DNA from: Viridibacterium sp047600765
GTDB lineage: Bacteria > Pseudomonadota > Gammaproteobacteria > Burkholderiales > Rhodocyclaceae
DNA length: 64,000 bases
Reading direction: 5' to 3'
Assembly (NCBI GenBank): GCA_047600765.1
Contig: JASGKF010000002.1
Location: 1,240,001 to 1,304,000 of the forward strand
A program made the translations under genes and the position numbers. The notes below the pieces were generated by a model. It worked only from the letters and a program-made list of their open reading frames with translations, searched no databases and had not been told where the DNA came from. This document shows positions 52,268 through 61,101 of this stretch, piece after piece. How positions within the stretch are numbered: the first letter of the stretch is position 1; each line of letters starts with the position of its first letter.

Positions 52268-52861
52268 TCAGGCTGCCTTGCGACGTGCTACGCCGGCGAG
52301 ACCGAGAACGGCCAGTGCGGACAGCGCCAGGGTCGAAGGCTCGGGGACTTCGGTGACGGTGATGTCATCGACCACCCAGAACGACGGCGTCTGCTTGTTG
52401 GTCATGACGAGGGCGGAGCTGGCGCTCGATGCCACAACGTCAAACTCGTAGTAGGAGTAGGCCTGTGCCGGCGCGTCAGCCAGATCCAGCAGGGTGATGC
52501 CACCGAAGGTGATCACCAGGGCATTGGGTGTCGGCGTGCCGTTGTATGAGCCGTTGGCCAGCCACAGTGTCACGTGGTAGTAGCCGCCTGCGGTCGTGTC
52601 GATGTCCTGGCTTACAATGCCGCCGCCGGCTGCGGTGCCGAGGTACAGCGCGGCGCTGCCGCTGTGCGCGCCGGGGTCGGAGTCCATGCCGAAACAGCCG
52701 CCGGTGGCGGTGTTGTAGGCACTGCCCACGCCGGAGCAGGTCAGGCCGGAGGTGGCCCAGCCAGTGAGGCCGGATTCAAAACCACCGTTGACCAGGGTGG
52801 CCTGGCTGGCAGCAGAGGCGACGATCAGGGTCAGGCCTGCAAGAAGTTTCGAGAGTTTCAT
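52268..52861 (-). CDS. PEP-CTERM sorting domain protein
   Basis: A 197-residue exported protein. It has a signal peptide (MKLSKLLAGLTLIVASAASQA) and ends with the exosortase signal: VPEPSTLALSALAVLGLAGV then ARRKAA, i.e. the PEP motif, a hydrophobic helix and a basic tail. The mature part begins NGGFESGLTGW and has FWVVDDITVTEV, a carbohydrate-binding-like jelly-roll layout common in PEP-CTERM proteins. It is a likely substrate of XrtA (encoded 46 kb away). The start at 52861 follows GAGGATCC; a 13-residue extension is rejected. Confidence 0.92.
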   Translation of the reverse strand: MKLSKLLAGLTLIVASAASQATLVNGGFESGLTGWATSGLTCSGVGSAYNTATGGCFGMDSDPGAHSGSAALYLGTAAGGGIVSQDIDTTAGGYYHVTLWLANGSYNGTPTPNALVITFGGITLLDLADAPAQAYSYYEFDVVASSASSALVMTNKQTPSFWVVDDITVTEVPEPSTLALSALAVLGLAGVARRKAA

Positions 52862-52900
52862 TTTTGGATCCTCGGGGTCGGTGGAAGCTGGTTGTCCCAT

Positions 52901-52916
52901 AGCAACATTGATTCCA
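52901..52916 (-). promoter_or_regulatory. Sigma-54-type promoter of the PEP-CTERM gene
   Basis: On the minus strand TGGAATCAATGTTGCT carries GG and GC exactly ten bases apart with TTGC at the -12 element, matching the -24/-12 pattern. Start of transcription would be ~52891, about 30 bases before the ATG. In Zoogloea-type bacteria, RpoN with the PrsK/PrsR pair is known to control PEP-CTERM genes. Confidence 0.6.
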
Positions 52917-53074
52917 GCCCCGGGACGCTACCGATCAGCCTGTAAATTTCACTTTTGTTTCATTGGCTTGCACGTCGTTTTGCTGGGGAAAACGCTGTAT
53001 GGGTCCCTCGTTGAAGCGCGGGCGTCAAAAGGGCCGACACAGGGGGCGACACAGAAAACACGTCCGGCGTTCTG

Positions 53075-53114
53075 CCCAACAAAAAAGCCCGGCATGCCGG
53101 GCTTTTTTGTTGGG
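53075..53114. terminator. Perfect 40-base palindromic terminator after secF
   Basis: The 40 bases are a perfect palindrome with a GC-rich stem core (GCCCGGC/GCCGGGC) flanked by six A and six T, so a terminator hairpin forms on both strands. It lies 17 bases past the secF stop. Confidence 0.92.
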
Positions 53115-53130
53115 GGTAGCAAGCTGCGTC

Positions 53131-54069
53131 TTAAACGACAGCTTCTTCCTTCTTCACGACAGCTTTGATGAACTGCTCGCGTGACACACCCAGCCACATC
53201 ACCAGCGGCGCTGCGACCAGCACCGAGGAGTAGATACCGAAGCAGATGCCGATGGTCAGCGCCAGGGCGAAGTAGTGCAGGGTGGCGCCACCGAAGATCA
53301 GCATCGACAGCACCATGATCTGCGTGGAGCCGTGGGTGATGATGGTGCGCGAAATGGTGCTGGTGATGGCGTGGTCCAGCACTTCAGGCACGCTCAAGCT
53401 GCGCATGCGGCTGTTGCGGAAGGTTTCGCGCACCCGGTCGAACACGACCACCGATTCGTTGACCGAGTAACCCAGCACCGCCAGCACGGCTGCCAGCACG
53501 GGCAGCGAGAACTCCCACTGGAAGAAGGCGAAGAAGCCCAGGATGATGATCACGTCGTGCAGGTTGGCGATGATGGCCGAGACGGCGAAACGCCATTCGA
53601 AGCGCACGGCAAGGTAGGCCACGATGCCGACGATCACGACCAGCAGGGCCATTGCGCCGTCCTGGGCCAGCTCCTTGCCGACTTGCGGGCCCACGAACTC
53701 GACGCGGCGCAGCTCCGGCTTGCTGCCGTTGATGCTGGCGATGCTGCTCATGACTTTTTCGGAGACCTTGGCCGAATTCTCGGTGCCGCGGTTGGGCACG
53801 CGGATCATCACATCGCGCGAGCTGCCGAAATTCTGCACGATCGCGTCGGCGTAGCCGATCTTTTCCATGGCGTTACGGATCGGCTCCAGCTGCGGGGCCT
53901 CCTTGTAAGCCAGCTCCATGACCGTGCCGCCGGTGAATTCGACCGACAAGTGCAGGCCGCGCGTGAAGAGGAACATCACGGCCAGCAGGAAGGTAACGAG
54001 CGAGATGACGTTGAAGATCAGGGCCCGTTTCATGAACGGGATGTCTTTACGGATGCGGAAGAGTTCCAT
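53131..54069 (-). CDS. secF: Protein translocase subunit SecF
   Basis: A 312-residue inner-membrane protein with six helices and one large periplasmic loop. LSVEFTGGTVMELAY is the conserved SecF segment, followed by AVLGYSVNESVVVFDRVRET, the RND-type signature in helix 4-5. With SecD and YajC it uses the proton gradient to pull exported proteins across the Sec channel. Preceded at 21 bases by secD; terminated by the palindrome at 53.1 kb. Confidence 0.97.
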   Translation of the reverse strand: MELFRIRKDIPFMKRALIFNVISLVTFLLAVMFLFTRGLHLSVEFTGGTVMELAYKEAPQLEPIRNAMEKIGYADAIVQNFGSSRDVMIRVPNRGTENSAKVSEKVMSSIASINGSKPELRRVEFVGPQVGKELAQDGAMALLVVIVGIVAYLAVRFEWRFAVSAIIANLHDVIIILGFFAFFQWEFSLPVLAAVLAVLGYSVNESVVVFDRVRETFRNSRMRSLSVPEVLDHAITSTISRTIITHGSTQIMVLSMLIFGGATLHYFALALTIGICFGIYSSVLVAAPLVMWLGVSREQFIKAVVKKEEAVV

Positions 54070-54090
54070 TTTTGTTGAGCTCCTGGCGCC

Positions 54091-55929
54091 TTACTGGGCG
54101 TCCGGTTTCCAGATCTGGCCGATGGCAATCTTGTCGAGCTTGCGACGACGGCCATAGACGAAGTTGGCGATCATGCGCGAGACGAGCACGGCACTGAACA
54201 TCGAGGTCAGGATGCCGAGGCAATGCACCGTCGCGAAGCCCTTCACCGGGCCCGAGCCAAACGCCCACAGCGCCACACCGGCAATCAGGGTGGTGATGTT
54301 GGAGTCCAGAATCGTGTCGAATGCGCGGTCGTAACCGGCCGTGATGGCAGCTTGCGGCGTAGCGCCATTACGCAACTCTTCGCGGATGCGCTCGTTGATC
54401 AGCACGTTGGCGTCGATGGCCATACCCAGGGTCAGTGCGATAGCCGCGATGCCTGGCAAGGTGAGCGTGGCCTGCAGCATTGACAGTACAGCCACCAGCA
54501 GCAGCAGGTTGGCGCCCAGCGCCAGCGTGGAGATGAGGCCGAACATCACGTAATAGATGCACATGAACACCGCGATGGCGATGAAGCCCCACAGCGTGGA
54601 GTCGAAGCCTTTCTTGATGTTCTCGGCACCGAGAGTCGGGCCGATGGTGCGCTCTTCGATGATTTCCATCGGCGCAGCCAGTGAACCGGAGCGGATCAGG
54701 ATGCCCAAACGGTTGGTTTCTTCACTGCTGAACTGGCCGGTGATTTCGAAGCGGTTACCGAACTCGCCCTGGATGGTAGCCACCGAGATGGCTTCGCCCT
54801 TGCCCTTTTCGAACAGGATGATGGCCATGCGTTTCTTCATGTTCTCGCGCGTCACCTGGCGCATCACACGGCCGCCGGCTGCGTCGAGTTGCACGGAAAC
54901 GGCTGGATTGCCGTTCTGGTCGAAACTCGCGGCCGCACCGACGAAGCGGTCGCCGGTCAGCACTGCCTGCTTTTTGACGACAACCGGAACGTCGATACCG
55001 TCACGGTTCTCGCTGAACACATCGTTGGCGGGTCCGGCTTCGGTTGCGGTCTCATCGACGAGGCGCACTTCCAGCGTGGCAGTGCGGCCCAGAAGATCCT
55101 TGGCCTTGGTCACGTCCTGCACACCCGGTAGCTGGACGACGATACGGTCCAGGCCCTGTTGCTGGATCACCGGTTCAGCCACGCCGAGTTCATTGACCCG
55201 GTTGTGCAGCGTGGTGATGTTCTGTTTGATGGCGTCGCTCTGTATGCGCAGCTTGGCTTGTTCCGAGAAGTTTCCGACGAGCAGCAGGTCAGTGCCCTCG
55301 TTACGCTCGGTGACAATCAGGTCAGGCTGAGAGTCCTTGATGGCGTTGCGTGCCTTGTCACGCACGGCTTCGTCGTTGACGCGAACGATGATGGCCGAGC
55401 CATCCTTGCGTACACCACCATGGCGGATCTCCTTGTCACGCAACAGGGCGCGTACGTCATTGACGGTCGCGTCCAGCTTCTTGGTGAGGGCGCCAGCCAT
55501 GTCCACCTGCAGCATGAAGTGCACGCCGCCCCGCAGGTCGAGGCCCAGGTACATCGGCATGGCGTGGATCGAGCTTAGCCAGGATGGGCTGGCCGACAGC
55601 AGGTTCAGTGCGACGACGTAGGTCGGATCCTTGGCGTCCGGATTGAGCGTGTGCTCGATCAGGTCCTTTGCCTTGAGCTGGGTATCGGTGTCGGCAAAGC
55701 GCACACGCAGGCTGCTGCTGTCGCGCAGCGAACCGGTGGAGTTGATGCCGGCAGTCTTGAGGGCTTCGAGCACACGGTCTTCAAGCCTGCTGTCGACCTT
55801 AACAGTCGCGCGGCTCGAAGACACCTGCACCGCAGGCACTTCACCGTAGAAATTGGGCAGCGTGAAGAGCAGGCCGACGACCAGCACGAGCAGGATCGAC
55901 AGGTTCTTCCAGAGCGGATAGCGGTTCAT
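54091..55929 (-). CDS. secD: Protein translocase subunit SecD
   Basis: A 612-residue RND-family membrane protein. It opens NRYPLWKNLSILLVLVVGLL, has the long periplasmic domain with YLGLDLRGGVHFMLQVDM, and the C-terminal six-helix domain with GMAIDANVLINERIREEL. Partner of SecF in proton-driven protein export. Cotranscribed between yajC and secF. Confidence 0.97.
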   Translation of the reverse strand: MNRYPLWKNLSILLVLVVGLLFTLPNFYGEVPAVQVSSSRATVKVDSRLEDRVLEALKTAGINSTGSLRDSSSLRVRFADTDTQLKAKDLIEHTLNPDAKDPTYVVALNLLSASPSWLSSIHAMPMYLGLDLRGGVHFMLQVDMAGALTKKLDATVNDVRALLRDKEIRHGGVRKDGSAIIVRVNDEAVRDKARNAIKDSQPDLIVTERNEGTDLLLVGNFSEQAKLRIQSDAIKQNITTLHNRVNELGVAEPVIQQQGLDRIVVQLPGVQDVTKAKDLLGRTATLEVRLVDETATEAGPANDVFSENRDGIDVPVVVKKQAVLTGDRFVGAAASFDQNGNPAVSVQLDAAGGRVMRQVTRENMKKRMAIILFEKGKGEAISVATIQGEFGNRFEITGQFSSEETNRLGILIRSGSLAAPMEIIEERTIGPTLGAENIKKGFDSTLWGFIAIAVFMCIYYVMFGLISTLALGANLLLLVAVLSMLQATLTLPGIAAIALTLGMAIDANVLINERIREELRNGATPQAAITAGYDRAFDTILDSNITTLIAGVALWAFGSGPVKGFATVHCLGILTSMFSAVLVSRMIANFVYGRRRKLDKIAIGQIWKPDAQ

Positions 55930-55987
55930 GGCGGGAACGGGGTCAGGAATGGAGGAGGAAGAGTCGGGAGCAAGGCTCCCGACTGCT

Positions 55988-56317
55988 TCAGGCGGACTTC
56001 AGCGTGCCCTTGGGCAGCACGGCGCCCACTGCGGATTTCTGCACGAGGATCTCGACACCGCTGGAGATCTCGACCTTCACGAAGGCATCGCGCACTTCGG
56101 TGACCGTGCCGGCAACGCCGCCGTTGGTCATCACTTCATCGCCCTTGGCGAGGGCATCGAGCAGGGCCTTGTGTTCCTTGGCGCGCTTCATCTGCGGGCG
56201 GATCATCAGGAAGTACATGACGACCAGCATCAGGCCCATCATCAGGATGCCGGAGAAGCCCCCGGTGGGGTCGGCTGCGGCGCCGGCGGTTTGTGCGTGA
56301 GCGGTGGAAATCAGCAT
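55988..56317 (-). CDS. yajC: Preprotein translocase subunit YajC
   Basis: A 109-residue small membrane protein with one helix (GILMMGLMLVVMYFLMIRPQ) and the conserved RPQMKRAKEHKALLDALAKG and DEVMTNGGVAGTVTEV. It associates with SecDF. Located in the standard order queA-tgt-yajC-secD-secF. Confidence 0.96.
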   Translation of the reverse strand: MLISTAHAQTAGAAADPTGGFSGILMMGLMLVVMYFLMIRPQMKRAKEHKALLDALAKGDEVMTNGGVAGTVTEVRDAFVKVEISSGVEILVQKSAVGAVLPKGTLKSA

Positions 56318-56355
56318 TTCGGTAAAACTCCAGCTGGATCAATCGGAAGCCCGCG

Positions 56356-56361
56356 AGTATA
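56356..56361 (-). promoter_or_regulatory. yajC: Possible -10 element before yajC
   Basis: TATACT on the minus strand in the 96-base tgt-yajC gap, 39 bases before the yajC start. The -35 region is poor. A hairpin region just upstream (56362-56380) could modestly separate tgt from yajC transcription. Confidence 0.4.
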
Positions 56362-56413
56362 GCAGGCGGGGTTTGCTAGCCCTATTGCGCCGCCGCAGCT
56401 GGTTTGATGAGAG

Positions 56414-57526
56414 TCAGGCCGTGCCGCGGGCGCGTCGAGCGGCGAATTCGACCGTGAATTCCGCAAAACGATCCCCATCAATCGCTTCGCGCATTTCGCG
56501 CATCAGCTGCTGGTAATAGAACAGGTTGTGGATCGTCATCAGGCGCGGGCCCAGCATCTCGGCGGCGCGGTCCAGGTGGTGCAGGTAGGCGCGCGAGAAA
56601 TTGCGGCAGGTGTAGCAGGCGCAGGCTTCGTCGAGCGGGCGCGTGTCGTCGCGGTGTACGGCGTTGCGGATCTTGAGGTTGCCCCACTGCGTGAACAGCC
56701 AGCCGTTACGCGCGTTGCGCGTCGGCATCACGCAGTCGAACATGTCGATGCCTTGCGAGACGCCATAGACGAGGTCTTCCGGCGTGCCGACGCCCATCAG
56801 GTAGCGCGCCTTGTTTGTGGGCAGGCGCGGCGCCGTGTGGCCGAGGATGCGCTCCATCTCTTCCTTGGGCTCGCCGACCGACAGGCCGCCGATGGCAAAG
56901 CCGTCGAAGCCGATGTCGACGAGGCCGGCCAGCGATTCGTCGCGCAGATCTTCGTGCATGCCGCCTTGCACGATGCCGAACAGCGCATTGGTGTTGCCCA
57001 GCTTGTCGTGCTCGTCGCGCGAGCGGCGCGCCCAGCGCATCGACATGCGCATCGATTTGGCTGCTTCGTCGTGCGAGGCTGGGTAGGGCGTGCATTCGTC
57101 GAAGATCATGACGACGTCGCTATTGAGGCTGTGCTGGATGCGCATCGACTCTTCGGGCGTCAGGAACAGCTTGTCGCCGTTGATGGGCGACGAGAACTTG
57201 ACGCCCTCTTCGGTGATCTTGCGCAGCGCCCCCAGCGAGAACACCTGGAAGCCACCGGAGTCGGTGAGGATGGGCTTCTTCCACTGCATGAAGTCGTGCA
57301 GGCCGCCGAATTTCTCCATCACCTTAGTACCGGGGCGCAGCCACAGGTGGAAGGTGTTGCCCAGGCAGATCTGTGCGCCGATGTCGTTGAGCTCGTCGGG
57401 GCTCATGGACTTCACGCTGCCGTAGGTGCCGACCGGCATGAACACTGGCGTCTCGACGATGCCGTGCGCCAGTTGCAGGCGGCCACGACGGGCCTGGCCG
57501 GAGGTCTTCAAGAGATCGAACTTCAT
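56414..57526 (-). CDS. tgt: tRNA-guanine transglycosylase
   Basis: A 370-residue TIM-barrel enzyme that exchanges guanine 34 for preQ1 in queuosine tRNAs. It opens FDLLKTSGQARRGRLQLAHG; the catalytic region LTDSGGFQVFSLG, the substrate pocket FAIGGLSVGEPKEEM and the zinc site CACYTCRNFSRAYLHHL are present. The ATG at 57526 overlaps the frame-corrected queA stop by four bases, as usual for queA-tgt. Confidence 0.97.
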   Translation of the reverse strand: MKFDLLKTSGQARRGRLQLAHGIVETPVFMPVGTYGSVKSMSPDELNDIGAQICLGNTFHLWLRPGTKVMEKFGGLHDFMQWKKPILTDSGGFQVFSLGALRKITEEGVKFSSPINGDKLFLTPEESMRIQHSLNSDVVMIFDECTPYPASHDEAAKSMRMSMRWARRSRDEHDKLGNTNALFGIVQGGMHEDLRDESLAGLVDIGFDGFAIGGLSVGEPKEEMERILGHTAPRLPTNKARYLMGVGTPEDLVYGVSQGIDMFDCVMPTRNARNGWLFTQWGNLKIRNAVHRDDTRPLDEACACYTCRNFSRAYLHHLDRAAEMLGPRLMTIHNLFYYQQLMREMREAIDGDRFAEFTVEFAARRARGTA

Positions 57527-58558
57527 GTCTGCTTTTCCAGGAACATGGCGTCACCGTAGCTGAAAAAGCGGTAACGCTGGGCCACGGCATGGGCGTAGGC
57601 ACGGCGGATGGTGTTCGACGCCGGCGAGCGCCGAGACCAGCATCAGCAGCGTGGACTTCGGCAGGTGGAAGTTGGTAATCAAGGCGTCGGCCACGCGGAA
57701 CTGGTAGCCCGGCGTGATGAAGATGCCGGTTTCGCTGCTGCCTGCAGCCAATGGACCTTGCTGCGCGGCGGATTCCAGCGCGCGCATCGCCGTCGTGCCG
57801 ACGCAGATCACGCGGCCACCGGCAGCGCGGCAGCGGGCTATGGCTTTGACGGTCTCGGTCGGAATGCTGTACAGCTCGCGGTGCATCTGGTGCTTCGACA
57901 GATCCTGCTCGCGCACGGGCTGAAAAGTGCCGGCGCCGACGTGCAGCGTCACGAAAGCCTTGTTCACGCCGCGTGCTGCGACGGCCTCGAACAGCGCATC
58001 GTCGAAATGCAGGCCCGCCGTCGGCGCCGCGACGCTGCCCAGCTCGCGCGCATAGACGGTCTGGTAGCGCGTCTCGTCCGATTCGGTCGCTGCGTGTTCG
58101 ATGTAGGGCGGCAGCGGCAGCTTGCCGTAGCGCTCGATGTAATTGACGGCTGTGTCTTGCGGCGGGAAGCGCAGGTGGAAGAACTCGCCCGAGGCGCCCG
58201 CACGGCCCAGCACATCGACATTGAACGCATCGGCCACGCGGATGCGGCTGCCGGGCTTGGGCGACTTGCTGGCACGGATCATCGCCAGCGCTTCGTGGTC
58301 GCCGAGCGGACGCTCGATCATGATCTCGACCTGGCCGCCAGTCTGCTTCTGGCCGAACAGGCGGGCGTGCAGCACGCGGCTGTCATTGAAGACCAGCAGG
58401 TCATTTTCACGCAGCAGGCCGGGCAGCTCACGGAAGACGCTGTCCTGCAAAGCGTTCTGGCCGACGACGAGCAGACGTGACGCAGCCCGGTCGACGAGGG
58501 CCGTCTGGGCGATCAGTTCGGGAGGGAGGTCGTAGTCGAAGTCGTCGAGGCTGAGCAT
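57523..58558 (-). CDS. queA: S-adenosylmethionine:tRNA ribosyltransferase-isomerase (3'-end frameshift)
   Basis: Queuosine-synthesis enzyme. The frame from 58558 runs LSLDDFDYDLPPELIAQ through TNFHLPKSTLLMLVSALAG, a normal QueA. It then departs at VEHHPPCLRP and stops at 57551. Dropping one base (C at ~57616 on the plus strand) restores VNTIRRAYAHAVAQRYRFF then SYGDAMFLEKQT, the normal QueA end, with a stop at 57523-57525 overlapping the tgt start. The frame-corrected protein has 344 residues. As written the C-terminus is replaced by ~22 unrelated residues; a sequencing error is likely. Confidence 0.92.
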
Positions 58559-58616
58559 GGGGCATGCCCTGCGTCGCAGGGTTCAGTGCAACGGAAAGAA
58601 CCCAAACAAGGAAAGA

Positions 58617-58701
58617 TGGTGCCGGGAGAGGGACTCGAACCCTCGCGCCTTTCGGCGGCGGATTTTGAATCCGCTGCGTCTACCGATTCCGCCACCCCGG
58701 C
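58617..58701 (-). tRNA. tRNA-Leu (CAA anticodon)
   Basis: On the minus strand from 58701 the sequence begins GCCGGGG and pairs with CTCCCGGC before the discriminator A and encoded CCA at 58619-58617. The anticodon loop is TTCAAAA (anticodon CAA, codon UUG). The variable arm is long (GCCGAAAGGCG), as in leucine tRNAs, and the T-loop GGTTCGAGTCC is canonical. Confidence 0.97.
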
Positions 58702-58753
58702 ACGGGTGGGCGCGCATTATCCCTCAACCGGGGCGGGCGGCACAAGCCGCGCT

Positions 58754-60680
58754 TCATCTGGCGTAAAAATACTGTTGAGGCAGCGTCGGCCCGGGTGAGC
58801 CGAATGGCCAGCCGGAGGGGAATGTCTCCGGCACATTCACGAGCCGGCTGCTGCGCAGCGCGGTCGAACTTGCCGGAGCGGATCGTGCCGATGACGTCGA
58901 ATTCATCGGCTGCGAGCTGCAGGATCTCGCGGAACAGCGCGTCGGCCTCCCTGTCGGTCTTCGCCAGCTGCCAGCGGTCGTAGAGTTCCAGGCGCTTCTT
59001 CATGTTGGGCAGCGGCTCTTCGCCGGACTTGCCGTTGCTTTCGTACCAGCGCACCCAGGGCAGGCTTTGCTTCGATTCCTGCGCATGGATGCTGACGATG
59101 GAGCGCATGTCCAGCGTTGGGTCCATGCCGCCGGTTACGCTGTCCAGCGCCGCATCGTATTCGTTGGTACGAATGCGCTCGCCATACAGGGAGCGTTCTG
59201 CCGGCTCCGGCACCATGTCTATGCCTATCGCTCTGAGCTGCCGGCGCATCAGGCTCGCGATGTCCGTGAACATCGGTGCCGACAGCGGTACTGCGAGGCC
59301 GAACGAGACGCGGCCACCGCCGGGGCGTTGGCGGTAGCCCTCGCTGTCCCGCGCGCTGAGGCCCAGTCCGTCGAGCAGGGCATTGGCGCGTGCGACGTCG
59401 CGCTCGGTGAACTGCTTCGACAGGCGTTCGTTGAAGAAGCGGTTCTGCGGCAAAGGGCCGATTTGCCAGCCTTCGCCGCGACCCATGAAAACCAGCTCGT
59501 TGATTTCGGGGCGGTCGAGGCCCAGCGACAGCGCGATGCGGAAGTCGCGCTGGCGGAACAACTCGCGCATGGCCGCGTTCTTCGTCGAGTAATTGAGGTA
59601 GATGCCGGCGACATTGCTGGGCGTGTCGGGAAGCAGCATCGTGGTGTAGCCACCCCGTGCGGCGTTTTCGTTGATCAGTGCGCGGTCGTGCACCTCACCG
59701 ATGTAGCGGATCTGGAAGTCGAGCTGCCCACTGACGGCGGCAAGCACGATGGCCTCGATGGCGGCGATGCCCTGGAAGCGAATGCTGTCGATGTAAGGCA
59801 GTTGCTGTCCCAGCGTGTCGACCTGCCAGAAATACGGGTTACGCACGGCGAGCACCCGCGTGCTGCCACCGGTGTAGGGCTCCTTGATGATCCACGGGTC
59901 CAGCGTTGGCTTGGCCGGGTTGCCCCAGCGCGTCGGCGTCTCGATGTCGCCACACTTCAGCCGCATCAGGCTGACCCAGTCGTTGAGCCGCTCGGCATGC
60001 GCGAGTTCGAGGACGCGCGGGTTGTATTTCGGGTGGAACTGGCTGCAGTAATGCTTGGGGTACATCACCGGGTGCTGCCCCGGCGGTGTCGCCAGCTCTT
60101 CGAGGAAGCGCCGGTAGCTGCCGGCAAACTTCAGGCGCACCGTGTCGTTGTCGATCTTCTCGGCGACCACCACCTTGTCCTTGATGACATAGCGTGAGGG
60201 AGTGATCGTGAAGAACTGGTTGTCCGCCACGAGGTCGTTGATGGCGAACAGTACGTCGTCTGCGGTGAAGGGCGCGCCGTCGGACCAGCGCATGCCGTGA
60301 CGCAGCCTGAACGTGAATTCCGACTGCTCGTTGTTGGTCGTCCAGCTCTCGGCCACGTTCGGCACGACGCTCGCGAAATCCGTCCCCCAGCGCACCAGAC
60401 CTTGCGCGCCGAACAGGCGCAGGATGGCGTTCTGGTCGCCGTTGCTGCGTATCGCCGTGCGGATGACGCCACCGTAGCTGCCGGGGCGCGTGAGCGGTTT
60501 GACGATCTCGGGCCGCGCGGGCAGGCGCTGTTCGACCGGTGGCAGCTTGCCGGCCCGGACTTCCTGCGTGAGAGAGGGCGCCTCACGGTAGTCGACTCCC
60601 GCATGGGCAAGTGGCAGCAGGAGGGCCGCCAGGCAGGCGAGAACGGTACGCGCGGCTGGCTTCGAACGGATGGCTGGCAT
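58754..60680 (-). CDS. Periplasmic oligopeptide-type substrate-binding protein (3'-end frameshift)
   Basis: A family 5 extracellular solute-binding protein. It has a signal peptide (residues 1-27, ending LPLAHA), then SYGGVIRTAIRSNGD, FRLRHGMRWSDGAPFTADDV and ALSLGLDRPEINELVFMGRG. As written the frame continues past the true end and into the tRNA gene (stop at 58680). Dropping one base near 58857-58863 gives a C-terminus LVNVPETFPSGWPFGSPGPT then LPQQYFYAR, stop at 58754, and 641 residues. Such proteins feed ABC importers for peptides or similar compounds; no cognate permease genes are beside it. Confidence 0.85.
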
Positions 60681-60806
60681 GAGCGTGCTCCGCCAGCTGG
60701 ACTTTCAGTGAAGCGGGCGGGGTGATGAAGGATGCCGGGATTATCGCAAAAGTCGCTGCGCCGCCAGCGGCTCTGGCTCGCCGGGTGTGGCGTAGTGCGC
60801 GTTTGC

Positions 60807-61091
60807 TCAGTCCGTGCCCAGCAGTTGCTTGCCTGCGGTGGTGAAGTCCCACCAGGGCAGCGGCTCGCCTTTCGTGAGGAAATGCTCGGCGGCGAGCAGG
60901 GTGTAGAGCACGCAGGGGTCGTGGCGCGGCCCCATCGGGCCGCCGAGGGCGAGGTAGGTCGTCAGCGGGTCGCGTTTGGCCAGCTCGGCCGGCGTCTGGA
61001 TACCCAGCCCGCGCAGGTCGCCGGCAATCGATTTGCCGATGTTGGGCAGGTCTTCGAGCTTGGTCGCTTCGGCGGGGGTTCTGGCTTTCAT
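60807..61091 (-). CDS. Helix-hairpin-helix protein (Cdd1-like)
   Basis: A 94-residue protein with LEDLPNIGKSIAGDLRGLGI, a helix-hairpin-helix, followed by PMGPRHDPCVLYTLLAAEHF, typical of the small Cdd1 ('pathogenicity locus') family. Function unknown; HhH motifs often bind DNA non-specifically. The ATG at 61091 is 10 bases after the ABC permease stop, suggesting co-transcription. Confidence 0.82.
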   Translation of the reverse strand: MKARTPAEATKLEDLPNIGKSIAGDLRGLGIQTPAELAKRDPLTTYLALGGPMGPRHDPCVLYTLLAAEHFLTKGEPLPWWDFTTAGKQLLGTD

Positions 61092-61101
61092 GGTGTTTCC
61101 T

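Noticed and set aside
52752..53197. Short frames on both strands between the PEP-CTERM gene and secF
   Set aside because: They run across the sigma-54 promoter or the palindromic terminator and have no recognisable features.
53275..54078. 267-codon plus-strand frame opposite secF
   Set aside because: Antisense to secF; very His/Asp/Arg-rich, no motif.
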